Positions 44,091 to 52,458 of a stretch of 56,390 bases of DNA are shown piece after piece; position 1 is the stretch's first letter, and each line of letters begins with the position of its first letter. Position numbers and translations under genes: made by a program. Source of the stretch: Maricaulaceae bacterium (GTDB lineage: Bacteria > Pseudomonadota > Alphaproteobacteria > Caulobacterales > Maricaulaceae); NCBI GenBank assembly GCA_026126205.1, contig JAHCJP010000008.1:1-56390 (forward strand), given 5' to 3'. The notes beneath the pieces were generated by a model. The model was given only the letters and a program-made list of their open reading frames with translations. It was not told the DNA's origin and did no database searches.

Positions 44091-45016
44091 ACGCGCTGCT
44101 GACCGCGCTGGTGCCCATCGGCGCGCTGATCGCGCTCGGCTGGGCCTTGCGGCGATCGAACCTCGTTCCCGAAAACCTGTGGGGCGGGGTCAGCCGGCTT
44201 TCCTACATCGCGCTGATGCCGGCCTTCCTGTTCTCGGTGATCAGCCGCGCCGACTATTCGGAGCTGACGGCGGGGGCGTTCATGATCGCCGCCGTACTGG
44301 GTTTCGCCGCCATGGGCGCGCTGGCGCTGGCGCTGAAACCCTTGCTGCCGCGCCTCGACGGCCCGGCCTTCACCAGCCTGTTCCAGGGCGCCGTGCGCTG
44401 GAACGGCATCGTGATCCTGGCCATCGCCGCCGAGGCCTTCGGGCTGGAGGGGGCGGCGCTGGTGGCGCTGATCTTCCTGCCCACGATTCCGCTGATCAAT
44501 GTGATGTGCGTCTGGGCCCTGAGCGTGTGGGGCGCGGGCGCGGCGCCGGACTGGCGCAGCATCGGCTTTCGCATCCTCGCCAATCCGCTGATCCTCGGCT
44601 GCGCCGCCGGGGCGGCGGCCAACGCCTCGGGCCTGTTCCAGAGCGGCTATGTGGCCGACACGGCGGACATCATCGGCCGCGCCGCCCTGCCGCTGATCCT
44701 GCTCAGCATCGGCGCCGGGCTGGACTTTTCGGCTCTGCGGGCGAAGCCGGGCGTGCTGGCGCTGGCCGTGGCGATGAAGCTGGCCGCAGCGCCGCTGGTG
44801 TTCTTCGCCTTCGGCGTGCTGCTGGGGGTGGAGGGCGTGGCCCTGTCGATCCTGACGCTCACCGGCGCATCGCCTGCCGCGGCGGCGGCCTATGTGCTGG
44901 CGCGCGAGATGGGCGGCGATGCGCGGCTGACCGCCGGGCATGTCACCGCCACCACCGTGCTGGCCTTCGCCACCCTGCCGCTCGCCCTGGCCCTCGCCGC
45001 GCGCTTCGGGGGTTAG
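44087..45016 (+). CDS. AEC (auxin efflux carrier) family transporter
   Basis: A 309-residue membrane protein with about ten helices in two halves, typical of bacterial AEC permeases. It opens LVPIGALIALGWALRRSNLV followed by LSYIALMPAFLFSVIS, and the second half contains NPLILGCAAGAAANASG and ALPLILLSIGAGLD. Substrates in the family include malate and other anions; none can be assigned. ATGA overlap with ruvX. Confidence 0.92.
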   Translation: MNALLTALVPIGALIALGWALRRSNLVPENLWGGVSRLSYIALMPAFLFSVISRADYSELTAGAFMIAAVLGFAAMGALALALKPLLPRLDGPAFTSLFQGAVRWNGIVILAIAAEAFGLEGAALVALIFLPTIPLINVMCVWALSVWGAGAAPDWRSIGFRILANPLILGCAAGAAANASGLFQSGYVADTADIIGRAALPLILLSIGAGLDFSALRAKPGVLALAVAMKLAAAPLVFFAFGVLLGVEGVALSILTLTGASPAAAAAYVLAREMGGDARLTAGHVTATTVLAFATLPLALALAARFGG

Positions 45017-45031
45017 TCAGGTTTTCTGGAG

Positions 45032-45148
45032 CCCTCGTCCTTCGCGGCCCGGCCTAACGGCCGGGACTCCTCAGGATGAGGGTGTAAGCGCCTTCCCCTC
45101 ATCCTGAAGCGCGAGCCGCCCGGGGCGGCGAGCCACGAAGGACGAGGG
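45032..45148. repeat. Nested palindromic intergenic repeat
   Basis: A 117-base element with outer arms CCCTCGTCCTTCG (45032-45044) and CGAAGGACGAGGG (45136-45148). Inner arms are TCAGGATGAGGG near 45071-45082 and CCCTCATCCTGA near 45096-45107. The CTCATCCTGA core is a common intergenic repeat in Alphaproteobacteria. Lying between convergent genes, it can fold into a long hairpin in either transcript and may act as a terminator. Confidence 0.85.
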
Positions 45149-45155
45149 GCGGGCC

Positions 45156-46133
45156 CTATCCCGTCACCAGCACCGCCTTGCCCCTGACCTTGCGGGCCAG
45201 CATGTCGGCGAAGGCGGAGGCGAAATCGTCCAGCGCATAGGCCTTGCTGATCAGCGGCTTGATCTCGCCCTTTTCGTACATGGCGAACAAGGCGGCCATG
45301 TTGGCGGCGTTGCCCTTCGGGTTGCGCGCCGCCCAGGCGCCCCAGAACACGCCGCGGATGTCGCGGCTGTTCAGCAGCGCGAGATTGAGCGGGATTTTCG
45401 GGATGTCGCCGGCGGCGAAGCCGATGACCAGAAACCGCCCGCCCCAGCCGGTGGCGCGCAACGCCGCCTCTGAATAGGCGCCGCCGACGGGGTCATAGAC
45501 CACGTCCGCCCCCTGGCCGCCGGTGATCTCGCGCACGCGGGCCTTCAGGTCTTCGGAATCGTAATCCAGCGTTTCGCCGGCGCCGGCGTCCCTGGCGGTT
45601 TTCAGCTTGTCCGCCCCGCGCGCGGCGGCGATCACCTTCGCCCCCATCGCCTTGCCGATCTGCACCGCCGCGGTGCCGACGCCGCCGCCGGCGCCCAGCA
45701 CCAGCAGCCATTCGCCCGCTTTCAGCTCCGCGCGCTGTTTCAGGGCGTGGATGGTGGTGGCGTAGGTGGTGATCAGCGCCGCGCCCTCCTCGAAGCTCAT
45801 CTTCGCAGGCATCGGCGCGACCTGGCCGGCGGGCACGGCGACCTTTTCGGCGAAGGCGTTCAGCATCGCCGCGGCGATCACCCGGTCGCCGGGCTTGAAG
45901 CCCTTCACCCCCTCGCCCACCGCGGCGACCACGCCGGCGCACTCGCCGCCCGGCGTGAAGGGCAGCGGCGGCTTCATCTGGTACTTGCCCTCGACCAGCA
46001 GGATGTCCGGGAAGTTCACCCCCGCGGCCTTCACATCGACCAGCACCTGGCCTTCGGCGGGGACGGGGTCGGCGACCTCCTCCACCTTCAGCTGCGTATA
46101 GGGGGCGAATTCACGGCAGACGATCGCGCGCAT
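45156..46133 (-). CDS. NADPH:quinone oxidoreductase family protein (zinc-free MDR)
   Basis: A 325-residue medium-chain reductase without zinc ligands. It has AAGVNFPDILLVEGKYQMKP, PFTPGGECAGVV, and the coenzyme site LGAGGGVGTAAVQIGKAMGA with AAARG after it for NADPH. The end, ALDDFASAFADMLARKVRGK, is typical of quinone oxidoreductases of the QOR/TED2 group. Monocistronic; convergent with the AEC gene across a palindromic repeat. Confidence 0.94.
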   Translation of the reverse strand: MRAIVCREFAPYTQLKVEEVADPVPAEGQVLVDVKAAGVNFPDILLVEGKYQMKPPLPFTPGGECAGVVAAVGEGVKGFKPGDRVIAAAMLNAFAEKVAVPAGQVAPMPAKMSFEEGAALITTYATTIHALKQRAELKAGEWLLVLGAGGGVGTAAVQIGKAMGAKVIAAARGADKLKTARDAGAGETLDYDSEDLKARVREITGGQGADVVYDPVGGAYSEAALRATGWGGRFLVIGFAAGDIPKIPLNLALLNSRDIRGVFWGAWAARNPKGNAANMAALFAMYEKGEIKPLISKAYALDDFASAFADMLARKVRGKAVLVTG

Positions 46134-46219
46134 GGGACCTCCGGGCTAACGGCTTGCGGGATCATGGCGCGGCGCGGCGGCGGGGGCAAATGCGGCTTCG
46201 CATGGCCGCAAAAGAGAAA

Positions 46220-46245
46220 CGGAGACCTGCGTTAGCAGGTCTCCG
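46220..46245 (-). terminator. Rho-independent terminator reading on the minus strand
   Basis: A perfect 11-base stem, CGGAGACCTGC with GCAGGTCTCCG, and a GTTA loop. On the minus strand the stem is followed by TTTCTCTTTTG, a U-rich tract. It ends a transcript coming from the thiolase gene (stop 46716) or from an unrecognised RNA in the gap. Confidence 0.85.
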
Positions 46246-46623
46246 CTCTTCCTGGCTTATTGCTTTCCACTGTGCCGCTTGCTGACGCACGCGTTCAGGT
46301 AATCGCATTCACCGAGGACCGGCCTGCTTCGACTGTTACATCGATGCTGACCGCGCCTAGCCGTCTTTCCGGTGGGGTTGGACGGGCTTCGGCGTCCTGC
46401 ATGCGGATGTGCCGCCGCCGCAGCGTCTCCGGCCTGGTCTGCAGCGTTCATGACCGCTGCTGGCCAGCCCCGCCTGGCGGCCGTCGCCCGAAGGCGGCGG
46501 GCGGGGATTGCGCGCTTTCCCTTTCGGGGTTCGTTGGACCGCATCCGCCAGGACCGTCCTTCTTCGCGCAATCGAATGCTGACTCCTCAACCGCCGGGCA
46601 TCAATCGCCGGGCCGCACTTAGC

Positions 46624-46664
46624 GGTGGACAACGCGCCGGATTCTGTGGACGGGCTGTGGATAA
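46624..46664 (+). promoter_or_regulatory. Cluster of DnaA-box-like nonamers
   Basis: Three sites in the same orientation: GGTGGACAA (46624), TGTGGACGG (46645) and TGTGGATAA (46656). The last matches the DnaA consensus fully; the others match partly. Starts are 21 and 11 bases apart, about two and one helical turns, so all face the same side. GATTC (46640) and GACTC (46581) are GANTC sites of the CcrM methylase. This could be an origin-like or DnaA/CcrM-controlled promoter region. Confidence 0.45.
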
Positions 46665-46715
46665 CTTCGCCTGTCAGGCGAAATTTCCGGGCTTCGTGTC
46701 AATTATAACAACGTC

Positions 46716-47918
46716 TTACGCCACCTCGAACAGGCCGGCCGCCCCCATGCCGCCGCCGACGCACATGGTGACCACCACGAACTTCGCGCCGCGGCGCTTG
46801 CCCTCGATCAGCGCATGGCCGGTCAGGCGCGCGCCGCTCATGCCGTAGGGGTGGCCGACCGAGATCGCCCCGCCATTGACGTTCAGCAGCTCGTTGGGAA
46901 TGCCCAGCACGTCGCGGCTGTGCAGCACCTGCACGGCGAAGGCTTCGTTCAGCTCCCACAGGCCGATATCATCCACCGTCAGCCCGTGGCGCTTCAGCAG
47001 GCGCGGCACGGCGTGGATCGGGCCGATGCCCATTTCATCCGGGTCCAGCCCCGCCACCGCGATGCCGCGGTAATAGCCCAGCGGCTGCAGGCCGCGGCGC
47101 TCGGCCTCCTTCGCCTCCATCAGCACGCTGGCCGAGGCGCCGTCGGAAAGCTGCGAGGCGTTGCCGGCGGTGATGAACTTGCCCTGCTTGATCACTTGGC
47201 CGTCGGCGAACACGGGTTTCAGGGATTCCAGCCCCTCCAGCGTCGTCTCGGGCCGGTTGCCTTCGTCCTTCTCCAGCACCGTGTCGACGAAGCTGATCTG
47301 TTTCGTCTCGCGGTCCATCACCCCCATGCTCGACGGCAGGGGCACGATCTCGTCGTCGAACCGGCCCGCCGCCTGCGCGGCCGCCGTGCGCTGCTGGGAC
47401 TGCAGGGCGTATTCGTCCTGCGCCTCGCGGGAGACGCCATAGCGCTCGGCGACGATCTCGGCGGTCTCCAGCATCGACATGTAGAGGCTGGGGATATGCT
47501 CCTTGATCCACGGATCGCCGGCCCGGTAGCCGTTCATGTGCTCGTTCTGGACCAGCGATATCGACTCCAGCCCGCCGCCGACCGTCACCGTCATGCCATC
47601 CTGGATGATCTGCTTGGCGGCGATGGCGATGGCCATCATGCCCGACGCGCACTGGCGGTCGACGCTCATGCCCGCGACCCTGGTGGGCAGGCCGGCGCGG
47701 ATCAGGCACTGGCGGGCGGTGTTCCTGCCGGTCGAGCCCTGCTGCATCGCCGCGCCCAGCACCACGTCCTCGATCTCGGCGGGGTCGACCCCGGCGCGGC
47801 TGACGGCGTGGCGGATGGCGTGGGCGCCCAGTTCCTGCCCCTGGGTGTTGTTGAACGCGCCGCGATAGGCCTTGCCGATCGGCGTGCGGGCGGTGGAGAC
47901 GATGACGGCTTCACGCAT
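46716..47918 (-). CDS. Acetyl-CoA C-acyltransferase (thiolase)
   Basis: A 400-residue degradative or biosynthetic thiolase. The nucleophilic cysteine is Cys90 in [12 protein letters not shown]; the C-terminal motifs are [17 protein letters not shown] (catalytic His) and [15 protein letters not shown] (second Cys). Start ATG 47918 has GGGGAG seven bases upstream; the longer frame to 47957 is not supported. It probably acts in fatty-acid beta-oxidation or a related pathway. Confidence 0.95.
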   Translation of the reverse strand: MREAVIVSTARTPIGKAYRGAFNNTQGQELGAHAIRHAVSRAGVDPAEIEDVVLGAAMQQGSTGRNTARQCLIRAGLPTRVAGMSVDRQCASGMMAIAIAAKQIIQDGMTVTVGGGLESISLVQNEHMNGYRAGDPWIKEHIPSLYMSMLETAEIVAERYGVSREAQDEYALQSQQRTAAAQAAGRFDDEIVPLPSSMGVMDRETKQISFVDTVLEKDEGNRPETTLEGLESLKPVFADGQVIKQGKFITAGNASQLSDGASASVLMEAKEAERRGLQPLGYYRGIAVAGLDPDEMGIGPIHAVPRLLKRHGLTVDDIGLWELNEAFAVQVLHSRDVLGIPNELLNVNGGAISVGHPYGMSGARLTGHALIEGKRRGAKFVVVTMCVGGGMGAAGLFEVA

Positions 47919-48119
47919 GGAATGCTCCCCAATATGTCCGCCGCAATGCTCCCCCATCGCGGCCGCGGCGTCGAGGGGCGCCGCCGCATGGCCGCGGTTC
48001 GGCGATGGACGGCGGGTTACATTCCGGCGCGAAAGCCCCTATCCTTAATCCACTCAATCACGTTTTGTCCCCGCGCGTCTTTGCAAAGCGGGGGCGCAGC
48101 CGCCAGAAGGAGCCGCTCC

Positions 48120-48959
48120 ATGAACGGCCCCGGGCAGCACCGCGCCGGTAATGGCGCGGCGCAGAAGTCCAAAACCAGACAGCCGCCCGCCAAGCCGGCG
48201 AAACCCAGCGAATCCGACCAGTACCGCGAGGAATATGTGCGCGGCTTCGTCGAGAAATGGGACGAGCTGATCGACTGGGACGCCCGCGCCGAGAGCGAGG
48301 GCCAGTTCTTCATCGACATGCTGCGTGCGCGCGGCAAGCGCGACGTGCTGGATGTCGCCACCGGCACCGGCTTTCATTCCGTGCAGCTTCTGAAAGCCGG
48401 CTTCCAGGTGACCAGCGCCGACGGATCGGCCGAGATGCTGGCCAAGGCGTTCGCCAACGCCCGCGAACGCGGCCTGGTCCTGCACACGGCGCTGGCCGAC
48501 TGGCGGGAGCTGAACCGCGACATCCACGGCCGCTATGACGCCGTGATCTGTCTTGGCAACTCCTTCACCCACCTGTTCGACGAGCGCGACCGCCGCCGGG
48601 CGCTGGCCGAGTTCTACGCCGCCCTGAAGCATGACGGGATACTGATCCTGGACCAGCGCAACTATGACGCCATCCTGGATGTCGGTTTCGACAGCAAGCA
48701 CAAATACTATTACTGCGGCGACCAGGTGACCGCCGCGCCGGAATATGTCGATCCCGGCCTGGCGCGGTTCAAGTACGAGTTCCCCGACGGTTCGGTCTAT
48801 CACCTGAACATGTTCCCGCTGCGCAAGAATTACGTGCGCGACCTGATGCTCGAGGTCGGGTTCCGCAAGGTGCGCACCTATGGCGACTTCCAGGAGACCT
48901 ATAACGACCACGACCCGGACTTCTTCATCCACGTGGCGGAGAAGGCCTATGAGCGCTAA
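48120..48959 (+). CDS. Glycine/sarcosine N-methyltransferase (GSMT type)
   Basis: A 279-residue SAM-dependent methyltransferase with a basic, disordered N-terminal tail of about 35 residues. The SAM site VLDVATGTGFHSVQLLKAGF and the following SADGSAEML match glycine/sarcosine methyltransferases of halophiles, as do ICLGNSFTHLF and LDQRNYDAIL. ATG 48120 follows AGAAGGAG. It would methylate glycine to sarcosine and dimethylglycine. It overlaps the next methyltransferase by 11 bases, giving together the three-step route to glycine betaine. Confidence 0.92.
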   Translation: MNGPGQHRAGNGAAQKSKTRQPPAKPAKPSESDQYREEYVRGFVEKWDELIDWDARAESEGQFFIDMLRARGKRDVLDVATGTGFHSVQLLKAGFQVTSADGSAEMLAKAFANARERGLVLHTALADWRELNRDIHGRYDAVICLGNSFTHLFDERDRRRALAEFYAALKHDGILILDQRNYDAILDVGFDSKHKYYYCGDQVTAAPEYVDPGLARFKYEFPDGSVYHLNMFPLRKNYVRDLMLEVGFRKVRTYGDFQETYNDHDPDFFIHVAEKAYER

Positions 48960-49791
48960 AGCCGCAGAAGCCGTCCGCACCGCCGAGGCCTATTACGACA
49001 GCGACGACGCCGACCGTTTCTACGCCGTCATCTGGGGCGGCGAGGACATCCATGTCGGCCTGTACGACGCGCCGGACGCGCCGATCCGCGAGGCCAGCCG
49101 CAAGACCGTGGCGCACATGGCCGCCCGTCTGGCGGGGCTGCGGCCCGGCGCGCGGGTGCTGGACATGGGCGCCGGCTATGGCGGCGCCGCGCGCTGGCTG
49201 GCGCGCGAACACGGCGCGCAGGTCACCTGCCTGAACCTGTCGGAGGTGGAGAACCGCCGCAACCGCCGCCTGAACGCCGGACAGGGGTTAGACGGGCGGA
49301 TCACCGTCGATCACGGATCGTTCGAGGACGCGCCGTATCCCGATGAAAGCTTTGACATCGTCTGGTCGCAGGACGCCTTCCTGCACTCGGCCCGGCGCGA
49401 GACCGTGCTGGCCGAGGCGGCGCGGGTGCTGAAACCGGGCGGGGAGCTGATCTTCACCGACCCGATGCAGATGGACGCCATCGCCGACCCCGCCGCCCTG
49501 CAGCCGGTGTATGACCGCATCCATCTCGACAGCCTGGGATCCTTCGCCTTCTACCGCCGCACGCTGCGCGGCCTGGGCATGCAGGAGGTCGCGTGCGAGC
49601 CGCTGACGCCGCATCTGCGCACCCACTACGCCCGCGTGCGCGACGAGCTGGCCGCGCGGCGCGGCGAGCTGAAGGGCCAGGTGTCGGACGCCTATGTCGA
49701 GCGCATGCTGAAAGGGCTGCGCCACTGGGTGCAGGCCGCCGACCAGGGCCTGCTCGCCTGGGGCGTGATCCACTTCCGCAAGCCGGAATAG
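48949..49791 (+). CDS. Sarcosine/dimethylglycine N-methyltransferase (SDMT type)
   Basis: A 280-residue SAM-dependent methyltransferase. Characteristic features are AEAYYDSDDADRFYAVIWGG with GEDIHVGLYD, the SAM site VLDMGAGYGGAARWLA, NLSEVENRRNR, and WSQDAFLHSARRETVLAEA, all typical of SDMT. It converts sarcosine or dimethylglycine to glycine betaine, an osmoprotectant. Translationally coupled to the GSMT gene, so the pathway is a two-gene operon. Convergent with the SDR gene three bases beyond. Confidence 0.93.
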   Translation: MSAKAAEAVRTAEAYYDSDDADRFYAVIWGGEDIHVGLYDAPDAPIREASRKTVAHMAARLAGLRPGARVLDMGAGYGGAARWLAREHGAQVTCLNLSEVENRRNRRLNAGQGLDGRITVDHGSFEDAPYPDESFDIVWSQDAFLHSARRETVLAEAARVLKPGGELIFTDPMQMDAIADPAALQPVYDRIHLDSLGSFAFYRRTLRGLGMQEVACEPLTPHLRTHYARVRDELAARRGELKGQVSDAYVERMLKGLRHWVQAADQGLLAWGVIHFRKPE

Positions 49792-49794
49792 CGT

Positions 49795-50718
49795 TTATCC
49801 CAGTTCGACGCCGAAATGTTTGGCGGCGTGCTGGATGAATTTCAGCGTCTGGCCGGAGCCGTTTTCATACATTTCCTGCCCCGCCGGGTCGATGACGCGG
49901 CCGATGGCGGCGGCCACGGCCTCGGGCGTCTGCTGTTCCGGCGGCAGGTAGATGCCTTGCGTTTCATAGATGCGCGTGGCGGCGTAGCCCCCGGCCCCGG
50001 CGCACAGCACCAGCCGCGAGGGCGCGTCCTCGCTGACCAGATACAGCAGGCCCGCCGTCACGCTCTCCACCGTCATCAGCTTCAAGGCCGCCTCGGGGAT
50101 CAGCCCTTCGGTCATGCGCGTGCGCGCCGTGGGCGACAGCGTGTTGACGCGGACATTGTATTTCGCGCCCTCCAGATGCAGCACGTTCATCAGGCCGACC
50201 AGGCCCATTTTCGCCGCGCCGTAATTCGACTGGCCGAAATTGCCGTAGACGCCGGACGAGGAGCTGGTCATGGCGATGCGGCCGTAATTGCGCTCGCGCA
50301 TGCCGTCCCACACCGCCTTCGTGCACACGACAGAGCCGATCAGATGCACCTCCAGCACCGCGCGGAAGTCCTCAAGGCTCATCTTGGAGAAGCTCTTGTC
50401 GCGCAGGATGCCGGCGTTGTTGACCAGGATGTCGACCCCGCCCCAGCGCGCCTCCGCCTGCGCCACCATGTCGGCGACCTCATCGGGCCTGGTCACATTG
50501 GCGCCGTGGGCCATCGCCCGGCCGCCCAGCAGCTCGATCTCTTTCGCCACCGTCTCCGCCGCGCCGGCCGAGGCGCCGGTTCCATCCATGGCGCCGCCGA
50601 GATCATTGACCACCACATTTGCGCCGCGCGCGGCCAGCGCCATGGCATGGCTGCGGCCAAGGCCGGAGCCAGCGCCGGTGACGATCGCCGTGCGGCCGTC
50701 GAAACGGATGTCGCCCAT
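49795..50718 (-). CDS. SDR family oxidoreductase (3-hydroxyacyl-CoA dehydrogenase-like)
   Basis: A 307-residue short-chain dehydrogenase. The NAD site is TGAGSGLGRSHAMALAARGA; LVNNAGIL and the catalytic serine and YGAAK follow (SSSGVYGNFGQSNYGAAK). Residues beyond 245 form an extension (IYLPPEQQTPEAVAAAIGRV) like that of the dehydrogenase part of peroxisomal multifunctional enzyme 2. This suggests a role in fatty-acyl-CoA metabolism, along with the thiolase nearby. Confidence 0.93.
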   Translation of the reverse strand: MGDIRFDGRTAIVTGAGSGLGRSHAMALAARGANVVVNDLGGAMDGTGASAGAAETVAKEIELLGGRAMAHGANVTRPDEVADMVAQAEARWGGVDILVNNAGILRDKSFSKMSLEDFRAVLEVHLIGSVVCTKAVWDGMRERNYGRIAMTSSSSGVYGNFGQSNYGAAKMGLVGLMNVLHLEGAKYNVRVNTLSPTARTRMTEGLIPEAALKLMTVESVTAGLLYLVSEDAPSRLVLCAGAGGYAATRIYETQGIYLPPEQQTPEAVAAAIGRVIDPAGQEMYENGSGQTLKFIQHAAKHFGVELG

Positions 50719-50832
50719 CGGGTCGCGCTCCCTCGCTACGCCTCGCCGCGCAACCTAGCGCCGGGGGAGAAAAATGCGAGAGGCGGCGAACCGGTGCAGG
50801 GCCGCCATGCGCGAATTTCACCCCGGAACAAA

Positions 50833-50863
50833 AAGGCCGGAGCCCGAAGGCTCCGGCCCGTCG
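50833..50863 (-). terminator. Possible terminator after the TPR-like gene
   Basis: GCCGGAGCC-CGAA-GGCTCCGGC forms an uninterrupted stem; on the minus strand it is followed by TTTTTGTTCC. It lies about 30-60 bases beyond the stop of the TPR-like gene. Confidence 0.8.
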
Positions 50864-50891
50864 CCGTTCGCTCGGGGAGAGGAAGAACGGC

Positions 50892-51302
50892 CTAGTCGGT
50901 CTGCGACGCGGCGGCCAGGTGCTGCTGCGCGCCGGCGGCGTCGCCGGCCAGCGTCAGCACCGCGCCGAGATTGGCGTGCGCCTGCGCCGAGACCGAGGCG
51001 GCCAGCGAGGATTCGCAGGCCGCGCGGGCGCCGTCGAGATCGCCGGCGGCGCCCAGCGCCGCGCACAGATTGTTGTAGGCGATGGCGCGGCGCGAGTTGT
51101 TCAGCCCGCGGTTGATCGCCTGCTGCGAGAAGGAGGCGGAGCGGTCGTACTGGCCGCGCTCGAACGCCTGTACGCCGGCGCGGATCAGGCCGTCGGCGGC
51201 GGCCTGCACCTGGAATTGCGGCGCGGCGGTCTGGGCCAGGGCGCCGGCGGCGGGAACGGCGGCGAGCGCCGCGGAGAGAGCGAGAGTGCGCAGGAGGGTC
51301 AT
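50892..51302 (-). CDS. Secreted TPR-like protein
   Basis: A 136-residue periplasmic protein: signal peptide MTLLRTLALSAALAAVPAAG with cleavage after GALA, then about three tetratricopeptide-like helix pairs (AGVQAFERGQYDRSASFSQQ, RAIAYNNLCAALGAAGDLDG, AQAHANLGAVLTLAGDAAGA). Partners unknown. A strong palindromic operator lies directly upstream. A related terminator-like GC hairpin is seen near 50833-50863 after the stop. Confidence 0.85.
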   Translation of the reverse strand: MTLLRTLALSAALAAVPAAGALAQTAAPQFQVQAAADGLIRAGVQAFERGQYDRSASFSQQAINRGLNNSRRAIAYNNLCAALGAAGDLDGARAACESSLAASVSAQAHANLGAVLTLAGDAAGAQQHLAAASQTD

Positions 51303-51320
51303 GGGGAGGACTCCGGTTGG

Positions 51321-51351
51321 TGAACAATGTTCATTTTAATAACATTGTTCA
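51321..51351. promoter_or_regulatory. Tandem palindromic operator upstream of the TPR-like gene
   Basis: TGAACAATGTT (51321-51331) and AACATTGTTCA (51341-51351) form a perfect 11-base inverted repeat with a nine-base spacer. The left half is itself a palindrome, TGAACA-A-TGTTCA (51321-51333). The form resembles TetR-family operators; no TetR gene is nearby. The LysR gene 116 bases away is transcribed in the other direction. Confidence 0.65.
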
Positions 51352-51466
51352 TGTTTGCAACCGAAACCGGTCGCCCGGCGGCGGAAATCGCAGGCCGGAA
51401 ATCACAAGTAGGATCAACACTTCTGCATGGAATTGACGGAACGGCACCGCCGCCATACACAAACGC

Positions 51467-52378
51467 ATGCTTGACTGGTCCGACCTGCCCATCCTGATCG
51501 CCATTTCCGAAACCGGCAGCTTCACCGCCGCCGCGCAGCGGCTGAACGTCAGCCAGCCGACCATCGGCCGCCGCATGAAGGCGCTGGAGGACCGGCTGGG
51601 CGCGCCGCTGACCGCGCGCGAGAACGGCGCGCTGGAGCTGACCCCCTTCGGTCTGCTGGTGCTGGAGCACGCCCGGCGCATGCAGGACGAGGCCGCCGCC
51701 ATCGCCCGCGCCGCGGCGGGGCGCGATCACAGCTTCGCCGGCCCGGTGGTGTTCAGCGCCTCGGAAAGCATCGGCGCCGAATGGCTGCCACGCGCCCTGC
51801 GCGACTTCCAGGCCCGCAACCGCAACATCCAGATCACCATCAATATCGACAACGCCCCGGCCAATCTGGCCCAGCGCCAGGCCGACATCGCCCTGCGCTG
51901 GGGCGGGCCGGGCGAGCAGCAGAGCCTGATCGGTCGCCGCGGCGCCTCCATCGGCGCCGGGCTTTACGCGGCGAAAGCCTATCTCGACGCGCGCGGGCGG
52001 CCGAAGCGCCCGGCGGATCTCGCCAATCACGACGCGGTGTCGCTGGCCTTCACCCAGCCTTTCGTCTGGGGGCCGGAGATATCCGGCGAGGAGGCGATTC
52101 CGTCGAAGATCACCTTCAGCTCCAACAGCTCCAACGCCCATATCGCCGCCATCCGCGCCGGATACGGCATCGGCGCCTACACCCACCGCATGGCGCGCAG
52201 GATGCCGGAGCTGGAGCGCGTGCTGCCCGAGGTGGAGACGACGCTGGACCTGTGGGTGGTGGTGCATGAGGACGTGCGCAAGAGCGCGCGCATCCGCGCC
52301 GCCTTCGACCATGTCATCGGGGCGCTGGAGACCGACAGGGCGCATTTCGCGCGCGGCGAGCCGTCGGTGATCGCCTGA
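51467..52378 (+). CDS. LysR-family transcriptional regulator
   Basis: A 303-residue LTTR. The N-terminal winged HTH reads LPILIAISETGSFTAAAQRL, then NVSQPTIGRRMKALEDRLGA, with a recognition helix of the usual pattern. A substrate-binding domain follows (about 90-290), with a DIALRWGGPGEQQSLIGRR ligand-pocket strand. It is divergent from the TPR-like gene and 80 bases upstream of an aminotransferase gene, which may be its target. No inducer can be assigned. Confidence 0.95.
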   Translation: MLDWSDLPILIAISETGSFTAAAQRLNVSQPTIGRRMKALEDRLGAPLTARENGALELTPFGLLVLEHARRMQDEAAAIARAAAGRDHSFAGPVVFSASESIGAEWLPRALRDFQARNRNIQITINIDNAPANLAQRQADIALRWGGPGEQQSLIGRRGASIGAGLYAAKAYLDARGRPKRPADLANHDAVSLAFTQPFVWGPEISGEEAIPSKITFSSNSSNAHIAAIRAGYGIGAYTHRMARRMPELERVLPEVETTLDLWVVVHEDVRKSARIRAAFDHVIGALETDRAHFARGEPSVIA

Positions 52379-52458
52379 ACAATCACAGCCCGCACCGCCC
52401 TTTTCGCCGCACCGTTTGCTAGGCTGGCGCGAAGGATTCGCCGCCGAAGGCCCAACTT

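Larger units (their letters stand above)
46134..46715. other. Gene-free 582-base region with DnaA-box-like cluster and a terminator
   Basis: No convincing protein gene is visible. The frames open here have mixed codon positions, arginine- and proline-rich translations and no ribosome sites. The segment holds three DnaA-box-like sites, two GANTC sites, an AT-rich patch around 46699-46712 and a minus-strand terminator, each listed separately. A stable RNA or very short protein on the minus strand cannot be excluded. Confidence 0.6.

Noticed and set aside
46260..46632. Overlapping short ORFs on both strands in the 46134-46715 gap
   Set aside because: No ribosome sites, no recognisable motif, mixed codon positions; the region is better explained by regulatory sites and a possible RNA.
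46815..48119. Extended N-terminus for the GSMT protein
   Set aside because: It would read through the whole thiolase gene on the opposite strand; AGAAGGAG before ATG 48120 marks the true start.
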